A stretch of 64,000 bases of DNA from positions 2,728,001-2,792,000 of the forward strand of contig NZ_CP092370.1 in assembly GCF_028473145.1 (NCBI RefSeq), given 5' to 3'. The notes beneath the pieces were generated by a model, which saw only the letters and a list, made by a program, of their open reading frames with translations, was not told where the DNA came from and ran no database searches. Positions 16,822-26,979 of this stretch are shown piece by piece (the first letter of the stretch is position 1; the number at the start of each line of letters is the position of its first letter). The position numbers and the translations under genes were made by a program. Source of the stretch: Flavobacterium sp. CBA20B-1. GTDB taxonomy: Bacteria; Bacteroidota; Bacteroidia; Flavobacteriales; Flavobacteriaceae.

Positions 16822-17994
16822 ATGAGAATACTTTTAACAATCACAGCATTACTTATGGTTTGCTTTGCTAAAGCACAACATCTACAAATAATAGAACAAG
16901 ATTATACAAAAGCACTAAAAGTAGCTAAGAACGAAGATAAGATGATTTTTATTGACTTTTACACGACCTGGTGTTCTCCTTGTAAAAAGTTAGACAAATT
17001 GATTTTTCAAAATGACTCGATTCAAAGCATCCTATCAGAAGATTTTGTTTTGCTTCGGTATAATGCCGAAGATGACAAGGTGTATCATCTTTCTAAAAAA
17101 CATCACGTTTCAAGCTATCCTACAGCCGTAGTACTTAACCAAGAAGGATACGTCGTCAATCGTAAATATGGATTTCCTGGAGAAAATTTTCACAATCTGA
17201 GCGCAAGTGTTATAAATTTTGCAGAGGAGTCAATATTATTAGACTCAGAGAATAAAATCATCAAAGGCTATTCTAACCAGATAGACATGCCTAATTATCC
17301 AAAATTTTACGTTGATTACATCAACCGAGATAATATAAAAGTAGTCGATACAAAATCTTTCAATAGTTATTGGAATGCTGTAGAAAACCCTATTTCCGAA
17401 GAGTTTTTTTCTACATTATTGTATTTTGCCAGTGATGTTCCAGATGCAGTGGCGAATCTGGCTCTAAACTATAAAGATGACTATTTTGAACTTTATGGAA
17501 AGCTGGACACTGAAATCCTATTTTATTTTCTTTCCGCCGGAAAATTAAATAAAGCTATTTCAGCAAAAAGCCAAAGTGAATTCGAAGATGCAAAAACTTA
17601 TGCTTATCAGACCTTGACCAAAGAATGGACGGATGACATCATTCCCAATTTTGAAGTTAAGTTTCTGAAAGCACAGAACAAATGGGATGAAGTGTACAAT
17701 TATTACGAAAACCTGAAAGAAAAAGGGAAACTCAATAATGGTGCCATCAATCAATTTTGCTGGGAAGTGTATGAGAAGTGCGATGATCAAGAAGTGATAC
17801 GTCGATGCATAGACTGGATGGGCGAAGTGACTCAAAAAGACACAGACTATGCGTATTTAGACACGTATGCCTATTTGTGCGTAAAATCTGGTGATAGGCA
17901 AAAAGCACGTGAAATAGCGGAATTAGCCGTAAAAATCGGAAAACAGCAAAACGTAAAAACAACGAATATGGAGGATTTATTGAATAAACTTTAA
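16822..17994 (+). CDS. Periplasmic thioredoxin-fold protein with helical repeat tail
   Basis: I chose the ATG at 16822 because it begins a clear signal peptide (MRILLTITALLMVCFAKAQ). The mature protein starts with a thioredoxin domain holding the redox pair in FYTTWCSPCKKL, followed by the cis-Pro loop SYPTAVVL. About 240 further residues are helical and TPR-like (e.g. DTYAYLCVKSGDRQKAREIA). It probably acts as a periplasmic disulfide reductase or isomerase. Substrate unknown. Confidence 0.8.
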   Translation: MRILLTITALLMVCFAKAQHLQIIEQDYTKALKVAKNEDKMIFIDFYTTWCSPCKKLDKLIFQNDSIQSILSEDFVLLRYNAEDDKVYHLSKKHHVSSYPTAVVLNQEGYVVNRKYGFPGENFHNLSASVINFAEESILLDSENKIIKGYSNQIDMPNYPKFYVDYINRDNIKVVDTKSFNSYWNAVENPISEEFFSTLLYFASDVPDAVANLALNYKDDYFELYGKLDTEILFYFLSAGKLNKAISAKSQSEFEDAKTYAYQTLTKEWTDDIIPNFEVKFLKAQNKWDEVYNYYENLKEKGKLNNGAINQFCWEVYEKCDDQEVIRRCIDWMGEVTQKDTDYAYLDTYAYLCVKSGDRQKAREIAELAVKIGKQQNVKTTNMEDLLNKL

Positions 17995-18081
17995 AATTGC
18001 TTACGCAAATCTTCACAAGTATTTATCATTCACAAATTATTTTTATATAGCCTAGCCCATAATGGTTTAAGTCATTTTCTT

Positions 18082-18387
18082 CTATTTTTTTTCTACAAAG
18101 CGCTCCACCAACCTCACAGCCACAGCTATCAAAAACAAAAGTATATGCACAAAGAAACCATAAATCCAGAGTAACGCAACGCTCATATCTTGTGGGTCTT
18201 TCTGAGGTTGGTTTTTAGCAAGAATTAAAAATGACAAAAAAAGAATATGGCACAAGACAATGCTCCCCCTCAGAATCTTTCCCCACATAAATTGTTTTGA
18301 TTTTTTGAAAAACGGCCAAATACATATTATTATCCCTGTGAAAAAAAATATAAAATATAAACTATAAAGAATCAGATTTTCATTCAT
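18082..18387 (-). CDS. Small membrane protein
   Basis: This 101-residue protein has three hydrophobic segments (~5-25, ~39-60, ~70-92) and a basic C-terminus. No family is recognized. It is convergent with the thioredoxin-fold gene. Confidence 0.5.
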   Translation of the reverse strand: MNENLILYSLYFIFFFTGIIICIWPFFKKSKQFMWGKILRGSIVLCHILFLSFLILAKNQPQKDPQDMSVALLWIYGFFVHILLFLIAVAVRLVERFVEKK

Positions 18388-18747
18388 GTCTTACTAATTT
18401 AGACTTTAAAGGTAGTCTTACTTCTACTTTCAAGCGATCACCAATCCATATTCGTCAATCAAAAATCCACATACGTTTCTGGTTTGATGTTATACGTAAT
18501 TATTCCAAATTAGAAATAAAAATTACTTTGTGAATTCATTCCCCACAGAAAAATTGTTGTAAAATTAAAAAAATCAAACTACGTTGGGTGAGTAATATAA
18601 ATACTACGATATTAGGCGTTTTCTGTAGAAAATTCAACTCATTTAGCTATCTTAGCAGCATAGAAAAAATACACCCATTTTTTCCATTACAGATACTACT
18701 ACAAACCTTTTAAGAATAAATCCCTAAAAAACAAGTTTAATAATATT
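18388..18747. other. Divergent intergenic region
   Basis: A 360-bp spacer between divergent genes. It must hold both promoters. I see no further gene or clear structure. Confidence 0.4.
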
Positions 18748-19299
18748 ATGGAAAAGCGTAGCTTAGAAAAACTAAAAATTGAAATTCAAACACAAGCAAA
18801 AAAAGGAATTGATTTTATTCTTTCTGGAGGTCTTCTCTGGTTAGCAATTTTTATAATCTGGTTACAAGATTTTACTTTGCATAACAAAAGTGTTTTTACT
18901 TTTATAATTGCAGCGCTTATGCTCCCAATAGCTTTCGGTTTGTCTAAGATTTTAAAAACAAATTGGAAAATCAAAGATAATCCTTTGCAGCCTTTAGGGT
19001 TATGGTTAAACTTTGCACAAATCATTTATTTTTCAATTTTGATATTTGTATTCATCAAATATCCTAATGATTTTATCATGACATATTCAATAATCACTGG
19101 TGCACACTTGTTCCCATACGCTTGGTTTTATAATGAAAATGGGTATGCATTATCTGCAATTTTAATTTCTGTGGGAGCGTTATTTATTGCTTTATTCACT
19201 GATTCTAATACTCTTTGGTTGATTCCTCTTTTTACATCACTTGTATTGTTCACGTTAGCAATATGGATATTCATAAAATTAAAAAAAACAAAACAATGA
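18748..19299 (+). CDS. Polytopic membrane protein, DUF7010-like
   Basis: The 183-residue protein has about six hydrophobic segments (near 25-39, 48-66, 86-104, 109-125, 133-149, 155-175) and short loops. The layout resembles the DUF7010 membrane proteins, with low certainty. It overlaps the next gene by 4 bp (ATGA), so the two are translationally coupled. Confidence 0.55.
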   Translation: MEKRSLEKLKIEIQTQAKKGIDFILSGGLLWLAIFIIWLQDFTLHNKSVFTFIIAALMLPIAFGLSKILKTNWKIKDNPLQPLGLWLNFAQIIYFSILIFVFIKYPNDFIMTYSIITGAHLFPYAWFYNENGYALSAILISVGALFIALFTDSNTLWLIPLFTSLVLFTLAIWIFIKLKKTKQ

Positions 19300-19790
19300 A
19301 GAACAGTATCTTAAAATACTTATTACTTTTAAATTTACTTATTACAGCCGGTCTTGTCATTTATATTATAAAAAACAATAATCTAGAAATAGATTTATCA
19401 AATGAAGTTTTAAAAGTTCGAGGATTAGTTGTTACGGATTCAACAGGTGTTGAACGAATAATTATAGGAACAAATCTGCCTCCAGCACAATCTTTTGGCT
19501 ATAGATTCTACAGAGGGGATAATTCTGCGGTTTCAGGTGTGATGCTATATGATCATGAAGGACAAGAAAGAGGAGGTTATGTGACAGATGATTCGTATGG
19601 AAACATTTTTCTAACATTGGATTCAAAAGTTTCTCAACGTGTCTTGTTTATGGCAGAGCCTCAAGGTGCTTCTGTGTTAAAAATGTGGGGGAAAAATGGA
19701 AATCAAATAAATTTAGGAACTTCTGATGACGGAACGTGGATGGATATTTTAGATAATGGAGAAAAACAAAATTTAATCGAAAAAAAATAA
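19296..19790 (+). CDS. Membrane-anchored beta-rich extracytoplasmic protein
   Basis: I chose the ATG at 19296 because it overlaps the upstream stop (ATGA) and starts a signal anchor (NSILKYLLLLNLLITAGLVI). The ~130-residue exposed part has repeated D-x-x-G turns (LVVTDSTGVERIIIG, MLYDHEGQERGG) and looks beta-structured. Function unknown. Confidence 0.6.
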   Translation: MKNSILKYLLLLNLLITAGLVIYIIKNNNLEIDLSNEVLKVRGLVVTDSTGVERIIIGTNLPPAQSFGYRFYRGDNSAVSGVMLYDHEGQERGGYVTDDSYGNIFLTLDSKVSQRVLFMAEPQGASVLKMWGKNGNQINLGTSDDGTWMDILDNGEKQNLIEKK

Positions 19791-19796
19791 TGTAAC

Positions 19797-20777
19797 ATGA
19801 ATTTTTATAAAATCACTTTACTGTCTTTAGTTGCTCTATTTTTTATCAGTTGTAAACAAGAGGTTAAAATCAAAGAACACAGGCTCACAGGTATAAACCC
19901 TGTAGCCTACACGGATGTAGTTTACAATGCAAGCCTGGATACAGTTCTGGTATCTACTTTTAATGGAAAAATATATCAACTAACAAATGGAAGTGAAAAT
20001 AAAAAACAAATTGCGTCTATAGATGATGAAATATATAACTTGATATATAATGATTCAGAAAAAGAGCTTTACGCAGCAACTCTGAATTCAGGGATTATTG
20101 TCATCAACATACTTAATGGAACTATTATTAATAAATTGCCAATTCAAGAATCATGGGCTTATCAACTTTGTTTTAATGATAAAAACACCCTACTCGCCAC
20201 ATTTGATTTTAAAGGAAAAAATTATATTTGGGAAACAAAAAACAATTTTAGAAAAATAGAAACACCACCAGAGTTAAATCAAATGCGCCCAAAGTATATT
20301 GCAGATAATGGGGATATTTATTTTGAAGGGAAAGGCAAAATTATAGTTTGGAATTATGCAACAAACAATATAGAGCTACAAAAAGTTAGAGGTAAAATCG
20401 TTGATGTTGACCATGATAAGAATATGCTGATGATAGGTAGCGGAGAAAAAGATTTTTTCTTGTATAATTATGAAACAGATAGTGTTTTTTATAAAAAAAA
20501 ACATCCAGACTGGCCCATTCATATTCCTGAGAAAGATAGCATTGTCTATGTTCCATTAAGTTTAGAGGTTATTTCAGGAGCCATGGCTAATAAATTTGCT
20601 TATACCTACGGATTAGATAAATCTATACGCAAATGGGATAAATTAACAGGAAAATTAATTGAAACCAATAGTAAACATAAAGGAACAATAAGCGGGGTAC
20701 ATATTAATAAACGCAAAAATCAATTAGTCACTGTTGATCTTCTAGGAGGCATTCAATTTTGGGATTTATCGAAATAA
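19797..20777 (+). CDS. Beta-propeller (WD40-like) lipoprotein
   Basis: A lipoprotein signal ends in the lipobox FISC-K (Cys ~19). The ~305-residue mature part contains repeated four-stranded units, with WD-like ends such as YIWETK, IIVWNY, IRKWDKLTGKLIE and IQFWDLSK, typical of a propeller. It is probably anchored in the outer membrane or periplasm. It lies 6 bp after the preceding gene, in a likely three-gene transcript. Confidence 0.65.
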   Translation: MNFYKITLLSLVALFFISCKQEVKIKEHRLTGINPVAYTDVVYNASLDTVLVSTFNGKIYQLTNGSENKKQIASIDDEIYNLIYNDSEKELYAATLNSGIIVINILNGTIINKLPIQESWAYQLCFNDKNTLLATFDFKGKNYIWETKNNFRKIETPPELNQMRPKYIADNGDIYFEGKGKIIVWNYATNNIELQKVRGKIVDVDHDKNMLMIGSGEKDFFLYNYETDSVFYKKKHPDWPIHIPEKDSIVYVPLSLEVISGAMANKFAYTYGLDKSIRKWDKLTGKLIETNSKHKGTISGVHINKRKNQLVTVDLLGGIQFWDLSK

Positions 20778-20820
20778 TGCTAAAAATCCGAAATTTGTCT
20801 TTTATTTAAAGTTGGTTTTG

Positions 20821-21189
20821 TCAAGGCAAGTGAAAACGTTTACTAGTTTTCATTTCGATAGAATCAATCCAATATGTGCCATATTTTTTTGACATTTGCT
20901 CACGCATGGTTGCATTATGCTGGTCTACAAATTTTACTAACGAATCACTGACTTCGCAATCTGCCACACGTATCAATTCAAAACCCAAAGAACGGGTCAA
21001 TAGCTTATCATTTTCATCGAGATAGTCAGATGGAGGTAGTTCACCATAAACCATAAACTGAATCAACTTATCTTCGACTAGCCCTTGTAAAGGTTGAACT
21101 TGGGGTTTTGAACCTCGTTCTGGATAACAAGCCATCATTAAAAGCCCCCCAGCTATGCTACAAATGAATAAAATAAAACGTCTCTTCAT
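20821..21189 (-). CDS. Small lipoprotein
   Basis: The 122-residue protein has a lipoprotein signal with lipobox MMAC (Cys 21). The rest is polar and helical with no recognized domain. Confidence 0.55.
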   Translation of the reverse strand: MKRRFILFICSIAGGLLMMACYPERGSKPQVQPLQGLVEDKLIQFMVYGELPPSDYLDENDKLLTRSLGFELIRVADCEVSDSLVKFVDQHNATMREQMSKKYGTYWIDSIEMKTSKRFHLP

Positions 21190-21327
21190 CTATATTTTTA
21201 ATACTTAAAACCTTCGCCTTTCATTAAATCCTAAAAGTTTTGTACCGTGTATATTACTTATAAACCCGAATGTTAGAAGCTATTGTTAACTATCGGAATT
21301 CCTTAAAAAAGACCTTGAAACGGTTTT

Positions 21328-22041
21328 TTATTTTAGCCCTTCCAAGATCTCAATGAATTTTTTTCCGTCTCCCATTTTTATTTTACCATCTGCTTCATCT
21401 TTAATTTTAGGAATACCGTATCGTACTTCTTTCACAATTCCATTTTTATCCAAGAAAAAATTTAGAGGATAGACATTTACCTCCATTTCCTCTATAAAAC
21501 TCTTTGCTTCAGCAATATGGTTAAAATTAAATTTGTGTTTTTCTAAAAAACTATTGACCTTTTCTTTTGTCTCATATGTTAGTGCAATAAAATTAAAGTC
21601 AGTACTATATTCGTTTTTAATTTTATTTAATACAGGCATTTCAGCAATACACGGTGCGCAACTGGTAAACCAAAAATTCACAATCGTAGGCTTTCCTTTC
21701 AGGTCATCTAAAGTGATTTCTTCACCTTTTAAGTCCTTGAGTAGAAAGTCAGGGAATGGTTTATCAATATAATTAGAGAAACGATTAAAATTTGATTGAA
21801 GACCTTTAGCTCCAAAAGTCACATAGTGAATAACAGAATCCTGTTTAATTTCGGTTTTTATTGTATTCGCTACCAAGGCCATACCTTTTAGTTTATCACC
21901 TAATTTTTCTTGTTGCTGCAAAAGCAAGTTATCTAATTCTGTCTTTGAGAGTCTGTTTTTGCCGTTGGTTGAATAGTAGTCTGTTTGGCAAAATGAGATT
22001 GTCCCATAAAGTACAAAAAAGGGTAAAAGTAAATGTTTCAT
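21328..22041 (-). CDS. TlpA/ResA-like thiol-disulfide oxidoreductase
   Basis: I chose the ATG at 22041, which starts the signal peptide KHLLLPFFVLYGTISFCQ. The C-terminal half is an AhpC/TSA-Redoxin domain: FPDFLLKDLKGEEITLDDLK, then NFWFTSCAPCIAEMP with the CxxC, and cis-Pro in VYPLNFFLD. Such proteins reduce periplasmic disulfides, e.g. in cytochrome c maturation or redox maintenance. ATG at 22047 is an equally possible start. Confidence 0.8.
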   Translation of the reverse strand: MKHLLLPFFVLYGTISFCQTDYYSTNGKNRLSKTELDNLLLQQQEKLGDKLKGMALVANTIKTEIKQDSVIHYVTFGAKGLQSNFNRFSNYIDKPFPDFLLKDLKGEEITLDDLKGKPTIVNFWFTSCAPCIAEMPVLNKIKNEYSTDFNFIALTYETKEKVNSFLEKHKFNFNHIAEAKSFIEEMEVNVYPLNFFLDKNGIVKEVRYGIPKIKDEADGKIKMGDGKKFIEILEGLK

Positions 22042-22132
22042 CACCATTTCATTTTTAATCAACAAGATTAGTTATATATAGTTCTACAAAACTTTCTTAC
22101 ACAAAAAGTCCTATTTAATATTCATATAAAAT

Positions 22133-23008
22133 CTACTTTCCCGAAATTTTCTTTAAAACATTTACAGCATTATCATTTTGTGGATTGAGCTCCAATGATT
22201 TTTTGTACGCATTGATGGCTTTTTCTTTTTTGCCCAATTTTAGCAGAACCTCTCCATAACTGTCGTAAGTATTAAAAGCATCGGGGTACAATTCTGTATT
22301 TAATTGGAAGATATCGAGGGCATCTGTATCCATATTTTGATTGAGTAGCATATACCCTAAACCATTGATCATCTGTTCACTTACGTTATAGGTGGCTTGT
22401 GTGCCTTTTTCGAACTCACTTCTAATTAAAGCAATAGTCTTTTCAACAGATTTTGACTCCATATAGTATTGGATAATAGGTGTCAGATTCATCAGACGTT
22501 CTTTCTCCTCTTGCTCGGCAAGTGTTTCCACACCGTAATATTTTCTTTCTTCATCTGTAACTGCATCCGGATTCAATGTGTAACGCTTCCATTTTCCGTT
22601 GGTAGAACTGTCGTTAATAATCTGTGTGCCATAGATCTGTGGCTCTCCTTTTCTCATCAAATCTCTATCAACTGCTGCTGCATACCACCATCTGTTCAAA
22701 GTACTATCCATTTCGATAGCTTTCTTAAAACTTTCTACTGCTATTCCGCTGGCAACCATGTCGTTTCCATGCTGAAAAATAATTCCTACATTATAATAAT
22801 CCTTCGCTGTCTTAACTTTGCCGGCATCAATGATATCGTGAGCTTTTACACGTCTTAAACTATCTTGTTTATTTAATTCTTTCCAATCAATATTTTGTCC
22901 CATACGCTGTTGCTGGTCAGCGTCAGCCATTTTTTGCAACTCTTTATTATCTTGTGCAAAGGCGATTATAGAAAAAAAAAGACCCGTAAGTAAAAAAACT
23001 TTTTTCAT
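22133..23008 (-). CDS. Periplasmic TPR protein
   Basis: I chose the ATG at 23008 (signal MKKVFLLTGLFFSIIAFAQ). The C-terminus has clear tetratricopeptide units (DALDIFQLNTELYPDAFNTY, DSYGEVLLKLGKKEKAINAY, KKSLELNPQND). A central ~100 residues include a DUF6624-like stretch with LMRKGEPQIYGTQ. It lies downstream of the LytS-like kinase gene. Probably a periplasmic scaffold or sensor component. Confidence 0.6.
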   Translation of the reverse strand: MKKVFLLTGLFFSIIAFAQDNKELQKMADADQQQRMGQNIDWKELNKQDSLRRVKAHDIIDAGKVKTAKDYYNVGIIFQHGNDMVASGIAVESFKKAIEMDSTLNRWWYAAAVDRDLMRKGEPQIYGTQIINDSSTNGKWKRYTLNPDAVTDEERKYYGVETLAEQEEKERLMNLTPIIQYYMESKSVEKTIALIRSEFEKGTQATYNVSEQMINGLGYMLLNQNMDTDALDIFQLNTELYPDAFNTYDSYGEVLLKLGKKEKAINAYKKSLELNPQNDNAVNVLKKISGK

Positions 23009-23139
23009 ATAATATTGTTTAATAGTGCTTTGGTTGTTCATTAAAGACACTGATGATTTCATGGGCAAATAAACAAATCAATAATATTCTCTTTCAGTTA
23101 AGATTTATATTCGTAATGAATAAGTTAATATCCGTAAGT

Positions 23140-25152
23140 TCAATAATCCATTTCCACTGGAATAATCAATTCAACTTTAGTACCTGTGAGAGATTTATCA
23201 ATTTCATGAAGATCCAGAATATTTACCTGTACATTCACGCCTTTTTCTTTTGCAAGGATTTCCAATCGTTCTCTACTGATAGTGGTGGAAAGTGATTTTT
23301 TCTTACCATCTGGTTTTTGTTTCAGTATTTTTATTCCAGGTCCATTATCGATGATATTGACCCATAAAGCACTCTCTTTAACAGTTAAGTCAATTTTGAT
23401 ATTACCTCTTTCTTTGTTATTTGTTACACCATGCAAAATGGCGTTTTCTACAAAAGGTTGGATAATCATTGGCGGAATCAAAATGTTTTCCATTTCCTGT
23501 GGGTTTAATCTTTTTATCTCATAATCAAAACTGTCTTCATAACGCATCTGTTGCAACCCAAGATAATATTCCAGTGTTTGAACTTCGTCTCCCAACAAAA
23601 CCCAGTTTTCACGTGATAGCTCTAAACTATTTCGGAGCAAACGACTAAACTGATTCAAAAATTTCAATGCCTTTTCTTTGTCTTCGATACGGATATAGCT
23701 TTGCAAGGAAGCCAATGTGTTGAAGATAAAATGAGGCTCCATTTGCGTGCGAAGCAATTGCTGTTTTAATTCCATGGCTTTCTTTTGCAACTGTATTTTT
23801 TCTTTTTCTTCTTTTAGTTTTTGTTGTTTTCGGTTGAAGTAAAAAATTACCATAACAGCAATAGTCAAAAGTGTCAGCAAACCGGCAATGATCAACCATA
23901 ATCGGTTTTGTGCCAGCTTGTTTTCGGTTACCAATACTTGTTGATTTAGTCCAGATATATGTTTTTCATTAGCTTGTAATTGATAAATGGTAGACATCTC
24001 AGCGATAGATTGTGCATATTTATTCTCGTAAAAGACCTTGTTTTTTTCCAAAAACAAATTATATTCTTGGAAAGCTTTATCAAACTGTTGGGTTTGAAAA
24101 AAATAATTAACCAAAGCCTCTTGATAAAGCAAATAATCTGCTCCACTCAAATAAGCACTGTCTTGCTTAATAAAAGTTTTTGCTTTTTCTAAATAATTTT
24201 TACCGTTTTCGGGTTGCTGAAGTTGCAGGTAATTTTGCGACAGATTAATATAGTCCTTAAAAATATTACTGTGACTCGGCGGATGTTGAGGAGCTTCTTC
24301 TAATACAATTTTATCTAAATCTAAAATACGTTGATAATATACCACTGCTGAATCATGCTTTTCTAACGCTTGAAAGTAGTGTGCTTTTTCATCGTACAAA
24401 AACCGAGGATTGATAGTGTTTTGATGGTTTCTCCAAAGCGTATCGATAATTTGAATGTAATAATACACCGAATCGAGATTTGCATTCGAAGTTAATCTTA
24501 GATTGGTCGCCAGCTGACGATATGCCCGATATTGCAATTGTACAGGTGGATTAGGTATTTTTAGGGCTTTAATAGCCTTTCGATTCCACATCATTGCCTG
24601 TTCATATTGGTTGAGGCGAGCATCGGATTGTGCAGTAGCTAAAAAAATACTGGCACGTTGTAACGGGCTCAATTCTATCAAAGAATCAGATACAATCTGT
24701 TGCGATGCTAGATTGAAATAATAATTTTCCTGATGAATATTTCCTTCAATAGTTGCAATATTCCCTTCACCATAATTGAGAAGAACGGTTATTTCGCTGG
24801 TAGAATCAGGCACCTCTAAAGCGTCCCAAGCTTGACGCATAAAATACTTGAGTGAATCTAAGTTTCCTCTGTTGTAAAAAGTTCCTGCAATGCGGTAATA
24901 AATGCGGGCTTTGACCTCGGGAATCTGTGTATACGTTTTATTTTGGAGTTGTTTGTTCCAGAAGTCAAACTGTTCATCATTAGATAATTGTTTGGCGTAT
25001 TGCTCTAGTGAAACAATTTTTTTTGTTGTTGTAGGAATATCAAATGCTGATGTAGAGTCGTTTTTTTCAGAACACCCTAATAAAAGAAAAAGGATGATTC
25101 CTAAAAAAGAGCAGATACTCTTTGACTGCCAGCATACTCTTATCTTAATCAT
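23140..25152 (-). CDS. LytS/YehU-type sensor histidine kinase with TPR lipoprotein sensor
   Basis: The 670-residue protein starts with a lipoprotein-like signal (LLLGC-S, Cys ~27), then ~370 residues of TPR-like helices in the periplasm. A coiled coil, one membrane segment (~418-438) and a cytosolic kinase follow. The kinase has the His_kinase signature HFIFNTLASLQSYI and an N-box/ATP site FVENAILHG ... NIIDNGPGI. It overlaps the LytTR regulator by one base (TAATG) and forms a two-component pair with it. The presence of both a lipobox and a later TM segment is odd; the first segment may be an uncleaved anchor instead. Confidence 0.8.
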   Translation of the reverse strand: MIKIRVCWQSKSICSFLGIILFLLLGCSEKNDSTSAFDIPTTTKKIVSLEQYAKQLSNDEQFDFWNKQLQNKTYTQIPEVKARIYYRIAGTFYNRGNLDSLKYFMRQAWDALEVPDSTSEITVLLNYGEGNIATIEGNIHQENYYFNLASQQIVSDSLIELSPLQRASIFLATAQSDARLNQYEQAMMWNRKAIKALKIPNPPVQLQYRAYRQLATNLRLTSNANLDSVYYYIQIIDTLWRNHQNTINPRFLYDEKAHYFQALEKHDSAVVYYQRILDLDKIVLEEAPQHPPSHSNIFKDYINLSQNYLQLQQPENGKNYLEKAKTFIKQDSAYLSGADYLLYQEALVNYFFQTQQFDKAFQEYNLFLEKNKVFYENKYAQSIAEMSTIYQLQANEKHISGLNQQVLVTENKLAQNRLWLIIAGLLTLLTIAVMVIFYFNRKQQKLKEEKEKIQLQKKAMELKQQLLRTQMEPHFIFNTLASLQSYIRIEDKEKALKFLNQFSRLLRNSLELSRENWVLLGDEVQTLEYYLGLQQMRYEDSFDYEIKRLNPQEMENILIPPMIIQPFVENAILHGVTNNKERGNIKIDLTVKESALWVNIIDNGPGIKILKQKPDGKKKSLSTTISRERLEILAKEKGVNVQVNILDLHEIDKSLTGTKVELIIPVEMDY

Positions 25153-25901
25153 TATTGCCCTTGGGTTAAATGCTGCACGACGGCTTCTTTCTTACGAACC
25201 GAAACAGGGATTTGCGTTGTGTCTTTCAAAATAATATATCCAGTTTTTATATAGCGGTCAATACAAGTAGTATTGACTAAATAGGATTGATGCGGACGTA
25301 AAAACCATTTTTCAGGCAACAAATCCTGATAATACTTTAAGGGTTTGGAAACCATTATTTTACGGTTATTTGTCAAAAGAAAATTAGTATAACTTCCTTC
25401 ACTTTTCAAATAAATGATTTCGTTCAATTGCAGTACTTGCAGATATTCTATGGTGTGAAGTACAATTTGGTCATCCAACCCCAATTCTTCTTTTTCAATT
25501 TTCTGCTGTGCGATAGAAAGTTGTTGTTGCTGTTTTAATTGGTCAAATTGCTTATCCCGTACTTTCTCCAGTGCCGATTGAAGTTCGTTTTCATCCAAGG
25601 GTTTTAGCAAATAATCCATAGCACCAAACTTAATCGCTTTGATGGCAAAGTGATTATAAGCTGTGATGAAAATAATTTGAAAGTTGATATCTGTTAAGCT
25701 TTTCAACACATCGAAAACGGTACCATCAGTCAATTGAATGTCCATCAGCGCAAGATCAGGCTGTTCTTTCCGGATTAGTTCCATCGCACCAAAAACGGTT
25801 CCGGCGTTTCCGACCAATTCTAAGTCGTCTTCCTTGTTTACCAACCATTCAATTTCTTTGAGAATGGCAGGTTCGTTTTCTATAATGATTGTTTTAATCA
25901 T
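25152..25901 (-). CDS. LytTR-family response regulator
   Basis: The 249-residue protein has a receiver domain (acidic pocket E8-N9-E10, phospho-acceptor in LALMDIQLTDG, Thr in IFITAY, Lys in DYLLKPLDE). A C-terminal LytTR DNA-binding domain follows (EIIYLKSEGSYTNFLL ... RPHQSYLVN). It is the cognate partner of the downstream kinase and heads that operon. Confidence 0.88.
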   Translation of the reverse strand: MIKTIIIENEPAILKEIEWLVNKEDDLELVGNAGTVFGAMELIRKEQPDLALMDIQLTDGTVFDVLKSLTDINFQIIFITAYNHFAIKAIKFGAMDYLLKPLDENELQSALEKVRDKQFDQLKQQQQLSIAQQKIEKEELGLDDQIVLHTIEYLQVLQLNEIIYLKSEGSYTNFLLTNNRKIMVSKPLKYYQDLLPEKWFLRPHQSYLVNTTCIDRYIKTGYIILKDTTQIPVSVRKKEAVVQHLTQGQ

Positions 25902-25992
25902 AAGTCGTTATTTCTTCAAATTTATTAAATTATTTACGAAACTTAAATTCATTTAGAGAATGCTATGATTCTAGTTTTTTCTTATATCAATC

Positions 25993-26820
25993 TTAATTCA
26001 TATAATATGTAATTTCTCTTTTTTCTTTTCGATGGTAGCCGTTTTCTTCTTTTGTTCGTTCAATCCAGTTACCAAAACTATCCACATGATAGGTGTAAGT
26101 TTGAATGCTGATGTGTTTTTTCTCATCCACATAACGCTCCCAAACCTTATGCTGGTATGCATCATACTTCATAAAAGTGTATAAAGTATCTGATAGGCTG
26201 GTTGATTTTAGTTTGGATTCCACGGTATTGCCATATTCATCCAATCGATACCAAACTTCTTCCAAACTTTTATATTCGGGTAAATTATAGCTAGAGTATA
26301 CAATATTATTCTGTTTGTCATACACAGTAACACCTTTGTAATATAGTTTACCTTCATAATCATAGCCTTTTCGTAACATTTTGCGTTTACGTGGCAAATA
26401 TTTGTATGTTGAAATTTGAACTGCACTATCGGGATGACTATAAAACTTCGACTTTTTCACCCGGCCTCGACGGTCGTTTACATAATCTGTACGTTTTAAA
26501 TCCCGCAACTTCATAATCAAAAAACCATTATCGTCATATATCCACGAAGAATGGCTGTACCGAACTTTTTCTTTAGGATTGTGAACTTCCGTATTTTTCT
26601 GCACTAATAATCCTTTTTTATTGAATGTATAAGTGGATTTGCTGAGTAATTCCCCACTTTGCTGGTATTGATACCAAACGATTTCTTTCGGTTTTCCTTT
26701 GATGTGGTGTTGCTTCGCAAAATCATATTGGTTAGGGAGGTGCTTCCAAGTGGTACAAGAAAACAATAGCAAGAAAAGCAGGGCGCTAAATACAAATAAA
26801 TATTTTTTCATCATCTCCAT
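25993..26820 (-). CDS. Lipoprotein with YD/RHS-like repeats
   Basis: A signal with lipobox FSC-T (Cys ~22) precedes about ten copies of a ~20-residue beta-hairpin unit: YTFNKKGLLVQ, WIYDDNGFLIM, YDYEGKLYYKG, YRLDEYGNTVES, YHVDSFGNWIER. These resemble YD-type repeats of cell-surface proteins. ATGs at residues 1, 3 and 4 are possible starts. Function unknown. Confidence 0.55.
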   Translation of the reverse strand: MEMMKKYLFVFSALLFLLLFSCTTWKHLPNQYDFAKQHHIKGKPKEIVWYQYQQSGELLSKSTYTFNKKGLLVQKNTEVHNPKEKVRYSHSSWIYDDNGFLIMKLRDLKRTDYVNDRRGRVKKSKFYSHPDSAVQISTYKYLPRKRKMLRKGYDYEGKLYYKGVTVYDKQNNIVYSSYNLPEYKSLEEVWYRLDEYGNTVESKLKSTSLSDTLYTFMKYDAYQHKVWERYVDEKKHISIQTYTYHVDSFGNWIERTKEENGYHRKEKREITYYMN

Positions 26821-26979
26821 ATTTAAAGTAATGATATCGATATGATCAAGGGTTTAGTGGTAGCTGAATTTAATGCTTAATTTCCACTGTTTCTACAACA
26901 CAGATGATATCACAGGTAAAACCAATCGATATACTTTTTTGAGTTTGAATTTATCTTTGATCACATAGTACACCAATAC

